This document shows, piece by piece, positions 36,568 to 46,435 of a DNA stretch of 64,000 bases (position 1 is its first letter; each line of letters begins with the position of its first letter). The notes beneath the pieces are model-generated. The model did not search any database and had not been told where the DNA came from. It worked only from the letters and a program-made list of their open reading frames with translations. The stretch comes from Chrysogorgia sp. JL179-B06 (taxonomy: Eukaryota > Cnidaria > Anthozoa > Scleralcyonacea > Chrysogorgiidae). The stretch spans positions 2,709,921-2,773,920 of the forward strand of contig JAYKKM010000378.1 of NCBI GenBank assembly GCA_035772405.1. The letters are read 5' to 3'. The translations under genes and the position numbers were made by a program.

Positions 36568-37459
36568 TTATCTTATATATTTCGTGAGGTCTCGAAAAAA
36601 CATGCTCCCATTTACTTTATACCATATTCCTTCATCATTTCTCCACCCATGCATGATTATGATGTCTCGGTTCGTCATGTAACCACTCACAATTTTCACA
36701 CCGTAGAACTCTATCAACGATGGGTACGCATAAGGTGCGAGTGGTATTCTTGGTCGATGTATTCCAAAAATTGTTCCGTAGGGTGTGCCTATCTTTTTCA
36801 TATTCGCTACGAAGTCTGAGTCGGCTGACTTAACGTTGTTGACCCTGACATGTGAATTGCTCATTTGCCAATGTATTGATATCATATGCATTTTACTTAT
36901 GTCAACGCCACTTGGAATAGTGCATATGCTCTCCATTGCTGGGATGCTGCCACCATACGCGAGTCCATTAGTCATACCAGTCTTGTACCCTATGAACTTA
37001 TCCCACTGACCGTCGTCGTTTGATATAATTGTCTCCCAATTTGATCCAGTGGTGCGAGTAGGTAACCTCACCACAACAAAAATGGAGAGATCACACCACT
37101 GCATACTTGGGCAATTAAAATGGAGACCCTGACTCGAGTGGGAGTGGTGTTAACACAGGGGACAGAAAACTATGGCCTGCACTGTTAACGCCAATAATAG
37201 GGCCATAAGCTAGGTTGTTTTGCACTAATTTGCTTGTTTCACCAATGGCTTTCACTTTGTTTGAACCATTGGTGTGAAATTCCACGTTTTTCAAGGCGTG
37301 TGTGCTAACGTTGAAGTCGAGCACAACATTGTAGGACTGACTCTTGAGGAAACCTGCTAACAATTGCTCTAGAGTTCTTTTATTGGTAGCATCTGAGTCA
37401 TCGACTGGGTCTGCTACGTTTTTTATCGCTGAGCCTTGCATGTCTATTATTCCAGACAT
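36568..37459 (-). CDS. fibre-like protein with ConA-like C-terminal domain (one frameshift)
   Basis: The first frame (37,115-37,459) starts with the phage/virus tail-fibre signature DMQGSAIKNVADPVDDSDA and TNKRTLEQ. The second (36,568-37,104) is beta-rich, with FVVVRLPT, WETIISNDDGQWDKF and MISIHWQ, and resembles a concanavalin/laminin-G-like lectin fold. The second frame is open upstream of its first ATG and joins the first near 37,128 in a GGG run, so one gene is likely. Role: surface attachment fibre, by inference from domain style. Confidence 0.5.
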
Positions 37460-37570
37460 CCTTCCACCGGTTTGCGCTTAATTTGGGATCTTCGTCTAGA
37501 TGTCTTTTCGTTCTCTTTAGTATTTTATCGTGAGGGTCGTCAGACTCATACCCATAGTTTAGACTCATTA

Positions 37571-39056
37571 CTACTTCAAGGTGTATTTGGTTAGTAGATA
37601 GCCAGAGACCGCTGAGAACCCCAACACTATCGCCAATGTTGTCGTGTCTGACTTACTTGTGGCCACTGCTTTTCTCATGGGAAGTGGTGCCGCACTTTCT
37701 TGGTAAACTTTTTTAGCCACGAGATTAGTTGACGCCGCCACATTTTCTTGGTGAGCTTTTTTCTTCACGGTCGTTGGTACTACTAGGGAGTGAGTCACCA
37801 CATTTTCTTGGTGGACTTTTTTAGCCGTAATTGTTGGTGTTGTTGCATTCAAGCGAGTGTTCACTCCAAATTTCATAGACTCTGTGGCAATCTTTAATAA
37901 GTTGTTGTACCCAGCGATTTTATTCTTGAGAATCACTAGGTTACTTGGCATTAACCATGTACTTGGCGACACTGCAAGATTTTGAACAACGTTGGTGTCT
38001 CTAATCGATTTGTTCATGTTGAGAATCCATGTCGATACGTCATACTGTATAACACTGTCAGAAAACAACTTGCGGAATTCTTGTTGGGTTTCTAGACTTC
38101 CTGCAGAACCACCAACGACTGACACACGTGTTCTCGCTTGCGCACCAAGTGTGGAGTACACAAAGGCTTCTATGCTTTGATTTAGATATTGCAGCCCAAT
38201 GTTGGTAAAGCCGTCTGACAATCGCGCGACGTATCGTCTATAGTCGTTATGGGTGTCGTTGAGTGTGAAGACTCTGGATTCGCCTAAAGTGCCATCGCTC
38301 AGGACTTTATTCTGGTAGTAATGTTTTCTGGGAATCTTGGAAATCTTACCATACAATTCGGAAGCGTTAAACTCTCTACTTATTGATTTCATGGTCTCAC
38401 CACCTTCCATTCTTCTGAGAAGTCTTCTAATGGTGAAGTACAAATGAAATCTCATCACACTTGTGACCACGGGGTGAACTTCTTGTGACACTGATAAATG
38501 TTGCAGTGAGACTCCACAACAGAAACTTGCACAATACGTCGCAAACACAACGCGGTAGTAAGATTCGCTGTCATCCCACTCTGATTTTGTCTTTTGACGT
38601 GGTGATTTGTAAGACTGGCAGCTTTGACATGAAGTAGCTATTTTGGTTAACGAAAACTTTAAAGTTGTTCACTGGATAATTTAACACGTTTTCTGTTGGG
38701 TAGCCGTCCCAAAGTCCCCAGTGGTTCTTATGACCTTTTGGCAGTGGTTGGATAGCTCCACCACCTTGCCATATTATTGGGAACTTACTATTGTGCAGCC
38801 ACTTCCACATTTTTTTATCATTTTTGAAGGTTGCGCTGGTTATGTTTGTGCTAAGGATGTCGTTGTTTCTGAAATATATGTCGACACTCATGATTTTACC
38901 ATCTTGCGAGATATTTGGATAGAACTCGAATTTGCTTAAAGTGGCGTGGGGGTACTTTTTGATGAGGTCTGCCTTTGCATCGTGTGTAGCCTTCGATGTG
39001 TTCGCCATCGCACGTTCGTAGTGCTTTCCATAGTAGTCATGAAGGGCTTTCTGCAT
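37571..39056 (-). CDS. large unknown structural/membrane protein (one frameshift)
   Basis: Two abutting frames, 38,571-39,056 (161 aa) and 37,571-38,548 (325 aa, open upstream of its first ATG), appear to be one ~495-aa protein; the frame shifts near 38,572. The C-terminal part has three degenerate repeats of KKVHQENV type (KKVHQENVVT, KKAHQENVAA, KKVYQESAAP) followed by a membrane anchor TTTLAIVLGFSAVSGYLLTK. No enzyme motif is seen and the family is unrecognised. Its start is 24 nt from the divergent capsid-block gene, sharing a promoter. Confidence 0.5.
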
Positions 39057-39080
39057 ATAATATACCGTATGTTATACATA
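39057..39080. promoter_or_regulatory. compact bidirectional promoter
   Basis: Only 24 bp separate the ATGs of the leftward gene (39,056) and the rightward gene (39,081; alternative ATG at 39,069). The gap holds the near-palindromic ATATAATATA and GTTATACATA, TATA-like for both directions. Confidence 0.5.
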
Positions 39081-39764
39081 ATGCGAAAGTTGACGGTATT
39101 CATTGAGGGTGTGGAGAAAGTTGTGTCCTTTGACAACGCGATGATGATCGTGAGTGATAACCCATGCATTATGGTCAAGACAGCTACTGTGTTTTGGGAC
39201 TACGACAACGTATTGGCAAACACAATCGACTTTTCCCTCGGTAGTCTCTTGCGGTTCTCAGTGCCTCAGGGACACTACAACTTCAACGCGTTGGTTGAGT
39301 ACATGAAGCTCCAAGTCTCCGACATAAGACCAAACGTACCAAGTCTTGAAATAGAGAAAATCCCATCTGGTGGATGTAGAGTAAAAGACTGTAGCCCCTG
39401 TTCGATTGCTGGGGGTTGGACCTCTCCTTGGCTTTGCAGAAAATACGTTAATCCAAGGGAAGGAGTGGCACGTCAGCCCAAACAAGGTTGATATGTACAG
39501 AGGTCTGAAGTACATAGAAGTTTCGTGTGACATCGTCGAGACGGATAGCAACGTGGGTATTGATGGGAAGCGTAGCAATGTGATCACAACGTTGCCAATA
39601 CCCACCTGAACAGTCTTTGAAAGGGTTGGTGCAAACGTCATGTGGATATTGAGTCAAAGGTGGGTATTAAAAAAGGTGTTTACTCAAGTATGACGTTTCG
39701 TGTCAAACCAAATAACGATAGTCTCAAAATTGGCGCGGTGTTATTGGAACTGTATATTGTGTGA
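39069..39764 (+). pseudogene. probable penton/minor capsid protein (three frame breaks)
   Basis: The gene begins at 39,069 or 39,081 (MRKLTVFIEGVEKVVSF, then MVKTATVFWDYDNVL). It continues in another frame from ~39,406 (LLGFAENTLI, LKYIEVSCDIVETDSNVGID, GKRSNVITTLPIP). Two further shifts near 39,612 and 39,655 lead to IESKVGIKKGVYSSMTFRV and IGAVLLELYIV, with the stop at 39,762-39,764. The beta-rich pattern and position before integrase and capsid genes suggest the single-jelly-roll minor capsid protein of Polintons; this is inference. Four reading frames over 700 bp leave it non-functional as assembled. Confidence 0.5.
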
Positions 39765-39769
39765 ATTAT

Positions 39770-40874
39770 ATGGAACTTGGTGTGGAAACAGAGCAAGGGT
39801 TGAGAGACATCTATTATAATCCTAAGACAGGGTACACTGGTGCAGAGAGGTTGTATCAAAGTGCGTTGGGAGACGGATTGAAAGTAACTAGAAAAAACAG
39901 TGAAAGAATGGTTGACCGCGCAGGACACTTACACTAGGTACAAACCCATTGTGAGAAGACACAAGTTCCGTGCGACCTTTGTTGGGTTTCTTGGTGAAGA
40001 GCTACAAATGGACTTAGTGGACATGAGTAAGCACTCAAAACAGAATGGTGGTTATTATTGGATACTAACAGGCATTGAAATATTGAGTAGATACGCTTTT
40101 GGAATTGCAGTTTATAGAAAAGACACTAAGAACATGACTAAGGCTGTTGGAAAATTGTTGGTTGACTTTAAAGATCGGTTTGGGACCACACCTAAGTTAG
40201 CCCAGTTTGATGATGGACTTGAGTTCTACAACGTTGGTGTGAAAAGTTTGCTGAAAGAACATGGTGTTGAATATTTCAGCACTAAGAGCGACAAGAAGGC
40301 TGCCGTTGTCGAGCGTTTTAACAGAAGTCTGAAGAGTATTATGTGGAAGTACTTTTACGCACGTGGAACGTACAAATGGATTGACGTTCTTGACCAGTTT
40401 GTGAGTAATTATAATAGCAATGTGAATCGCAGCATTATGATGAAGCCAAAGGACGTCGATAAGTCAAATGAGGGTGAAGTTTGGACCACTTTGTTTGGTC
40501 ACCAATTTGCGGACAACCCATTGCCAAAGTTTAGAGTTGGCGAGTCAGTGAGAATTAGTAAATACAAGAGTGTGTTCACAAAGGGCTATGAAGCCAACTT
40601 CACTGAAGAGCTGTTTAAAGTGGTAAAGGTTATTCGTGGCGATCCGAATGTGTACGAAATTGAGGACATAAGCGGTGAACAGATTATTGGTAAATTTTAT
40701 GAGCAGGAATTATCGCTGGTCAATAAGAAACATGGTGACGATGTGTACAGAGTTGAAAAGGTGTTGAAAAGAAAGAAAGTCAGAGGGAAGAAGATGGCGC
40801 TGGTCAAATGGTTGGGTTATGAGAGCAAACATAATTCGTGGATACCAGAAAGCGATATTCGAAATGTGAGCTAA
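39770..40874 (+). CDS. int: retrovirus-like integrase with chromodomain (one frameshift)
   Basis: True start is probably ATG 39,770 (MELGVETEQGLRDIYYNPKT). The frame changes in the A6 run at 39,892-39,897, after which the reading frame is open to 40,874; the GTG at 39,900 is only an apparent start. Catalytic residues fit D..D-x33-E: D in LQMDLVDM, D in QFDDGLEF, E in AAVVERFNR. The C-terminal ~40 residues are a chromodomain (VYRVEKVLKRK, LVKWLGYESKHNSWIPESDI), which may tether the element to histone-marked chromatin. It inserts element DNA with 6-bp duplications, matching what is seen here. Confidence 0.92.
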
Positions 40875-40880
40875 TGTAAT

Positions 40881-42299
40881 ATGGCCGAAGGTGGGGAAGG
40901 TTTTGACGAGATTGAGATGGAGAACCTTGGTAGAGTCTACACTGATGATCAAATAGACGCCGAACTCGAAAGTGTTACTCAAGACTACATTTTACTTGAC
41001 GATAAGTACACCGACGACGTTATGCCTGACGTTGAGCGTGTTGAGTACGATAAATTGTTCGATAAAATGATTAGATTACAGAATGAGCGAGAGAGGAGGT
41101 TTCGAGAAAAAGAGACGTCATTTATCGACACTGATGATGGTAAGACGGTGACGATAAGGGGGACTAACACAGAAGTCCCAACAGTAGAGTTTGTTGAACA
41201 GGAGTCATATGATGACGTCAATGACGTAAGTTTCAGTATAGCTTTTGAAGAGGAGGAGGAAATTAAGAAAAGACTGGGTGAGCTAAAAGCGCCCAACAAA
41301 GAGCTAACAGAGAACAATGTAAAAAGAATCAAGCTAATAAATAGGAAAATACGTAAATTAAGCAAAAAGGGACTCGGCCACGACGACGCGTCAAGGAAAA
41401 TAGTCAACAGGTCGCAGGTTACGGACTCAGGGGCTATTCTTTTCAAACCGATAAACAAAGATGGTAAATATGGAAAACCCAAACGAATTCTAATACCTGG
41501 GAAAAAAGGCTTGATCTACAGTAAAGACGCGAGCAGTAAAAACGCGATTGAGCAGTTCAAACAGTTAGTTGGTCAAATTCCTGAGAGTACAGAAACAACA
41601 GCTGTCACAACAGAAGTAATCCCAGATGACTTCCCAGTAATTGAGACAAAAGTGGGCTATGATGACATACCTGGGCTATCACCAGACGAAAACCGCGAGC
41701 TGAATGGTGTGCTCAACCCAAGCGATGGTGTGGTGCGCGAATCAAGAATAGGTGCCAATGGTGCATTGCGAATACAAGCAAACCATTTTCAAGAAGCGAT
41801 AGACAAAGCGAACGAAAGAATAGTAGAGCTTGAGGGAAAAGACCTTACGACTGCAGAGAACGAAGAGTACATTGATCTACACGAAAGAGTGATTGGACTT
41901 ACGCAAGCTAAACACAGAACTTTAGGACAGCGAGAAATAGAGGAGGTTAGAGAGCAACAAGAGGTCGACATTGACAGGTTTCAGAGATTCAGGGAATGGG
42001 CTAAAGAAAATATGGTTGGGTTGAGCGCTGTGGCAATTTCAGTGGCTGGGATTATAACAACTATTATTATCGCTGGGAGGTCTGCTGTTATGAGGGGCGC
42101 TGTGGCTACGAGGTCGTTCGCACAAGCTGTTAAGAACGCGATAACGAAGATGGGTCCATGGGCTGTTGGGCTGGCTAATTTAGTTTATAATGCGTTGACG
42201 TTGGGTGCGAAGGGTCTCGCATGGTTGGCTCAAAATCTGTGGGTACTTGCGGTGGTACTTGCGTGGTTTGTGTATGATTATTACAAGCTAAAACGGTAG
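40881..42299 (+). CDS. large C-terminally anchored membrane protein
   Basis: 472 aa, intact. Acidic N-terminus (GGEGFDEIEMENLGRVY), a long charged helical region with coiled-coil character (about 300-365), then two hydrophobic stretches: VGLSAVAISVAGIITTIIIA (~376-395) and LGAKGLAWLAQNLWVLAVVL (~440-460). No enzymatic motif. A similar protein commonly sits between integrase and capsid in invertebrate Polintons, as far as I recall. A virion membrane-interacting protein is a reasonable guess. It begins 7 nt after the integrase stop. Confidence 0.6.
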   Translation: MAEGGEGFDEIEMENLGRVYTDDQIDAELESVTQDYILLDDKYTDDVMPDVERVEYDKLFDKMIRLQNERERRFREKETSFIDTDDGKTVTIRGTNTEVPTVEFVEQESYDDVNDVSFSIAFEEEEEIKKRLGELKAPNKELTENNVKRIKLINRKIRKLSKKGLGHDDASRKIVNRSQVTDSGAILFKPINKDGKYGKPKRILIPGKKGLIYSKDASSKNAIEQFKQLVGQIPESTETTAVTTEVIPDDFPVIETKVGYDDIPGLSPDENRELNGVLNPSDGVVRESRIGANGALRIQANHFQEAIDKANERIVELEGKDLTTAENEEYIDLHERVIGLTQAKHRTLGQREIEEVREQQEVDIDRFQRFREWAKENMVGLSAVAISVAGIITTIIIAGRSAVMRGAVATRSFAQAVKNAITKMGPWAVGLANLVYNALTLGAKGLAWLAQNLWVLAVVLAWFVYDYYKLKR

Positions 42300-42351
42300 T
42301 CTCATCTTCGAGGGTCTCAGCTTCGAAGATGACAAAACATATGTAAAGTAT

Positions 42352-43592
42352 ATGAACGTCACGTCAGCAGAGTTGAGCCCTGGTTTTAGACGAGCGACCA
42401 TGGGTGTCATAAAAGGGGCGAGAAACGCAACACGTAATCACGTTGAACCCTAATAAGGCCAGTCCTGGCGAGGAACTCTACATTGACATACCGAAGCTCA
42501 AGGTTAGTAGCTGTTTGGTGCCTGGATCGTTGGGTCTAGTGTTCGACTTTAAGAATGCGAACGCCAAAAGCTGGTTCTTGAATAATGTTAGCAAGTTGTT
42601 GGTTGAGAAACTTGTTGTGAGACTAGCTGGGGAAACTGTGTATGACAACAATGGGGAAAATTACGTTGGTGTCTATCGCGACCTTTGGGAAAGTGTTACT
42701 GCGCGAGACCAAATGATTGACTATGGTATTGGTGGTGAGAACTTGAGAAAGCTAATTTCTAAGGATGACAGTGGTGCGACGAGTGGGAACGTCGCTAAAG
42801 TTAGTGACGCGTTGATGTTTGGTGTGATTGGGACGAAGCAGCGGATTAAGCTCGGTAAGATCATGAACGACCATGGGTTGTACGCTCCTTTTAGCATGAA
42901 CAACAACTTGCAGTATGTGATCACACTTCCGAAGGCCACAAACATCATGGTGGCCGCAATCCGGTAGCGCTGTGGGCGGATACACTCTGGAGAACCTCGA
43001 GCTTGAGTATGAGACGATTGATAACCAGGAGCTCGCTGACGAAATAGCGTCAGGCTATGCAAGTGGTCGTAGTTTGTCATATGAGCACATCACGTTGATG
43101 AAAACCACCGAATGGGACAAAGGTACGACCATTGTGAACGAGAATGTTAATCTTCCAAGAAAAAGCATGAAGGCAATTGTGTTGCTATTCACGAATAAGG
43201 TGCGAACAGACAGTGAGGAGTTTCTTTACCCAAATATTGAGAGCGTTAGAGTCACAATCGAAGGCGTGCCAAATAGCGTGTACTCACAGGGTATTCCAAA
43301 GTCGAAGTTCTACGCAGAAGCGAAGCGACTGTTTGGGTTGGGTGAAGAACACGCTCAGTTCATGACCATACAGAAGTTCTATAAAGATGGCTTTGCGTTA
43401 GTCATCGACTTGAGGAGTGTTCAAGATAATCGCAATATCGCCACTGGCAAGAACATTGTAAACACACAATCCGGCGTGCTTCTTGAAATCACTAAGAAAG
43501 CGACGACTGCAAATGTTATGTGCAGGGTGTTTGTGATGAGTGATGGGTTGGTCAACTTCGTGAACAATGGGTTGCATTCAATCTGGAATTAA
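42352..43592 (+). pseudogene. mcp: major capsid protein, double jelly-roll type (two frame breaks)
   Basis: The N-terminus starts at ATG 42,352 (MNVTSAELSPGFRRATMG); the frame shifts near 42,442 into NPNKASPGEELYIDIPKLKV (open to 42,967) and again near 42,963 into VGGYTLENLELEYETIDNQE (open to 43,592). Signature-like parts are ETVYDNNGENYVGVYRDLW, GIGGENLRKLI, APFSMNNNLQYVITLP and FLYPNIESVRVTIEGVPNSV. Length (~410 aa), position after the membrane protein and the beta-rich pattern fit the Polinton major capsid protein. It would build a pseudo-T icosahedral shell. Both breaks are small indels without nearby nonsense substitutions. Confidence 0.75.
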
Positions 43593-43606
43593 ATCAAACA
43601 CAATTT

Positions 43607-43694
43607 AATGGAAACTCCGTTTAATATGTTAATCGTTGGTATGACAGCTTGTGGTAAGACGCATTATTATATTGGACTGGGAAGAGCGCTCTGA
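43607..43694 (+). pseudogene. packaging ATPase, truncated after Walker A
   Basis: ATG 43,607 begins METPFNMLIVGMTACGKTHY; the VGMTACGKT is the Walker A of the FtsK/HerA-like genome-packaging ATPase found in Polintons. The frame ends at TGA ~43,692-43,694, and the right TIR begins 100 bp later, so Walker B and the rest are missing. An internal deletion next to the right TIR is the simplest explanation, and may also have removed the protease gene. Confidence 0.75.
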
Positions 43695-43792
43695 TTGTGA
43701 GCACGAAATCTATCCCGCAGGCCGCCACACCCACAGTCAATTCACTATCATTTTAGAGTATTTAAGCAAATAAATAAACATGACGGGTGGCT
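43695..43792. other. remnant between ATPase fragment and right TIR
   Basis: About 100 bp with no recognisable motif; the ATPase frame cannot be followed with confidence here. Probably the deletion junction lies in this interval. Confidence 0.4.
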
Positions 43793-44242
43793 ATTTCGCT
43801 ATCCATTTGGATAAACATCACCACTAGAATCAAAACCTAGTGGTTTTTTTTTTTTCGCGCGTGAATTGGAAATGTGTCAGTCAAAAAAAAAGCGTGAAAA
43901 TTTTGAAGTGACACAAATTTGTGAAAATGTTGAAACGACTATTTTTTAAACGTGACTGAAATGTGATTTGGTACAAATTCAGTATTGTTTCACCACTCTT
44001 GCGCGTGTTTGACATTAATCGGTGGAGAGTGTGGGGAGGGGTGCGTCAAGCCTAATTAACGACTGCTGTAGTAGTATAGAACATGGCGGTGCGAGCTTAT
44101 TCGACGTTATCCACAAGTGCGGGCACCGTGGCATCGCTAATTTTTGTGCTAAATCGCGATTTGGCGTAAAAATTAACGTTGCTATGGCACTCACATTTGT
44201 GGTTGGCGTCGCTGAGCTCGCACCGCCATGTTCTATACTACT
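43793..44242 (-). repeat. Polinton terminal inverted repeat, right
   Basis: Reverse complement of 28,097-28,544, with the terminal ~173-bp palindrome at the outer end (about 44,070-44,242) and the CACTAG stem-loop near 43,831. The outermost bases are ...CTATACTACT. Confidence 0.95.
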
Positions 44243-44248
44243 TGAAAC
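44243..44248. other. Polinton target-site duplication, right
   Basis: TGAAAC follows the right end; it differs by one base from the left TGAAAT, consistent with one substitution since insertion. Confidence 0.8.
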
Positions 44249-44365
44249 AATTATTGGATTAGGCTTACGCATGATATTAAGAATTATCCAGACCTCGGTC
44301 AAAGTTATGACCTCGATCGGTCTGGATAATTCTTGATATCATGCTCAGCCTCATCCAATAATTGT
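44247..44365. mobile_element. hairpin MITE abutting the Polinton
   Basis: ACAATTATTGGAT at the left and ATCCAATAATTGT at the right are inverted; the centre also pairs (AAGAATTATCCAGACC with GGTCTGGATAATTCTT). A second copy lies at 49,610-49,748 with a longer loop. The Polinton target duplication overlaps the first bases of this hairpin. Confidence 0.6.
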
Positions 44366-44890
44366 ATATTATACTGTACCGTTACTACCATACAATAACA
44401 TAATAAAGGTATGAGGCATTTAAAAATACATACTTGCAATTAAGGGATCATTCATACATCTCACGGAAATTTAGCGGAGGGGGCCCTACACATATCAGTC
44501 CTGGGGCCCGGGTTTGCTCTCGCCGGCCTTGATGAACAATCAATAGTGTGAGACAAGTACTGTAATTTCTTTCTTAGTAATGTATGGTAGAAACAGCAGA
44601 AGGCTTCCCCACTATTCTGTTCAGTGCAGGCACACAAAAATGTAAAAAGTTTGCGCAATTTAGTTTTATGTCCTATGAAAGAATTATTAAATTCAAACAC
44701 AACACAAAGTTCTCAGAGATATTGTCCACTGCAAATCTATTCAGTTTTGCAAATAAATGGGCTATTACCTAATTCATTTAAAAGAACTACAGTACTGTAT
44801 TACAGTAGTAAATTGGCAAACTACACTATAAAAGTTTCAAAAAGTAATCGGGCGGGGGTGTTGCGTATAACGTATTTCTAGTATATATCA
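44366..44890 (+). repeat. large interspersed repeat, copy D, right part
   Basis: Co-linear with 49,749-50,230 of copy C: ACTACCATACAATAACAT, AGGTATGAGG, TTGCAATTAAGGGATCA, TATGGTAGAAACAGCAG, and the GGGTGTTGCGTATAA terminus. It completes the repeat copy interrupted by the Polinton. Confidence 0.7.
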
Positions 44891-45265
44891 TTTACATCGG
44901 AAAGGCAAAAATTTTGCCTGCCCTATTTCTTCCATGTGTTTATATTGTAAGATTTTACGAACAGATTTACATCGGAAAGACAAAAAATGTGCCTGCCCTA
45001 TTTCATTCATGTGTTTATATTGTAAGATATTGCAAACAGATTAGTTACATAGAAGTGGCAAAAATTTTGCCTGTCCTATTTATTCCATGTGTTTATATTG
45101 TAAGATTTTGCGAACAGATTTACATCGGAAAAGTCAAAATTTTGCCTACCCTATTTCATTCATGTGTTTATATTGTATGTTTTTGAAAACTGATTTACAT
45201 CGGAGTGGCAAAAATTTTGCCGGCCCTATTTCTTTCATAAGTTTATATTGTAAGATTTTGTGCGC
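44891..45265 (+). repeat. tandem repeat, ~70-82-bp unit, about 5 copies
   Basis: The unit holds TTACATCGGAAAGGCAAAAA, TTTTGCCTGCCCTATTTC, CATGTGTTTATATTGTAAGA. Frames across it just repeat the unit. It lies at the very end of repeat copy D. Confidence 0.8.
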
Positions 45266-45562
45266 ATATTCCCATCGATTAATATTAGCTGTGTGATGTA
45301 GTTGTGTCTGATGATTCTGTTAGTATAGCAAGTCTTGTGTATTAAACCATATATTGGACGTTTTATGCTAATACTTTTTTTCTTGCTAATTTTGTTTCCA
45401 CAATATGAATAATTTGACCGTAAAGAAAAGTCCATTATATATTTCTGTTCTTTTTGGTCTATTATGTGGAAAAATGCCACTTTGGAATTTCCCAAAATAG
45501 TTTGGAACGCGTTATAAATATATATATAATATAAGATGTGCTTAGTATATAGCATGCTTAAA
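45266..45562. other. intergenic, nothing recognised
   Basis: AT-rich sequence with no coherent ORF family or repeat structure visible. Confidence 0.4.
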
Positions 45563-45982
45563 GGACATTGGCAACATAAATCACAATTTCAAATTTTTGA
45601 CTTTATCGCCATCTTGTTGTAATACTATGACTAATTAACTCGGAAGTTGGTGACGTCACACCTGGGGTAAACCTGATGAAATTACTCAGTGGGTAGCCGA
45701 GTTTCCGCACAATGCTTTTTAAGATGGTGTGGTTCAATTGAAAAGGAAGACATTCACAAAAATCAAGTTGAAAAATTATAAAGACACGAGGATGGCTAGA
45801 TAAAAATTTCGCTTTACCCTGGTTGTGACGTCACACGCATATCGAAAATACATCCAAGATGGCGGACAATGAGTGCAATTAATACGCTTTACGAGCATTT
45901 TACAACCTCAAAATACTACATTCTTGGTATTTAATTTACGTAATTTGATCGAAAAGGTACTTATTTTTTATTGCCAATGTCC
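45563..45982. mobile_element. MITE-like element, 420 bp, 12-bp TIRs
   Basis: GGACATTGGCAA at the left end is mirrored by TTGCCAATGTCC at 45,971-45,982. Interior lacks ORFs and holds repeated GACGTCACAC. The flanks (CTTAAA and TCTAGAG) show no clear duplication, so superfamily is unassigned. Confidence 0.55.
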
Positions 45983-46435
45983 TCTAGAGATGTCCAAACG
46001 CTACGATTAACATGCCTTAATCTGTGTTAATTAGACACACAAAAAGGCGTGTGAATTTGAGGACAAAAAAGGTGTGTTAATTAACACACTTTTTTTAAGA
46101 GTGATAATAACTATGCTAGGCATTTCATTTTCTGTCGACTTAATACAGGTTTGTTTTTCACATCTGTGCAAAATGAAATTCATTTGTATGCTTCAAATAA
46201 TGCACGCATGAAATAATATAGTAATTTGAATTGCGTTCACTGGTAAACAGTCGATCATATAAAACATATTTCTTGATAATAAGTTTTTTGTGATTTATCT
46301 TTGATATGAATAACGCCTGCAGGGCGCTCGCTATGAAATGGTTCGACTGGATTTATATTTAATAGGACCGCTTATTCAATTATCACACAAATGTAAAACT
46401 CTCAAAGGCTGGTGTACTACAGCAACATTTTCATC
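45983..46435. repeat. satellite-related segment
   Basis: From ~46,110 the sequence matches the end portions of the 50.9-54 kb satellite units: GTCGACTTAATACAGGTTTG, CACATCTGTGCAAA, GATTTATCTTTGATATGAAT and GGCTGGTGTACTACAGCAAC. It joins directly to copy C's GC-rich block. Confidence 0.6.

Larger units (their letters stand above)
28097..44242. mobile_element. Polinton/Maverick virus-like transposon, 16,146 bp, defective
   Basis: Bounded by ~450-bp TIRs beginning AG and a 6-bp target duplication. It encodes the Polinton hallmark set: protein-primed PolB, chromodomain integrase, major capsid protein, a probable minor capsid protein and the start of the packaging ATPase. Accessory genes include a thymidine kinase and a BRO-N/VRR-NUC protein. 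Genes form four blocks: leftward 28.7-33.9 kb, rightward 34.1-35.4 kb, leftward 35.5-39.1 kb and rightward 39.1-43.7 kb. The ATPase is truncated, no protease is seen, and at least eleven frame breaks occur, so this copy is not autonomous as assembled. Confidence 0.95.

Noticed and set aside
38946..39080. Upstream extension of the rightward capsid-block ORF from 38,946
   Set aside because: It overlaps the coding part of the divergent gene; the ATGs at 39,069/39,081 after the TATA-rich gap fit better.
44914..45296. Frames with repeated FIPCVYIVRFCEQIYIGK
   Set aside because: Derived from a tandem repeat, no recognised domain.
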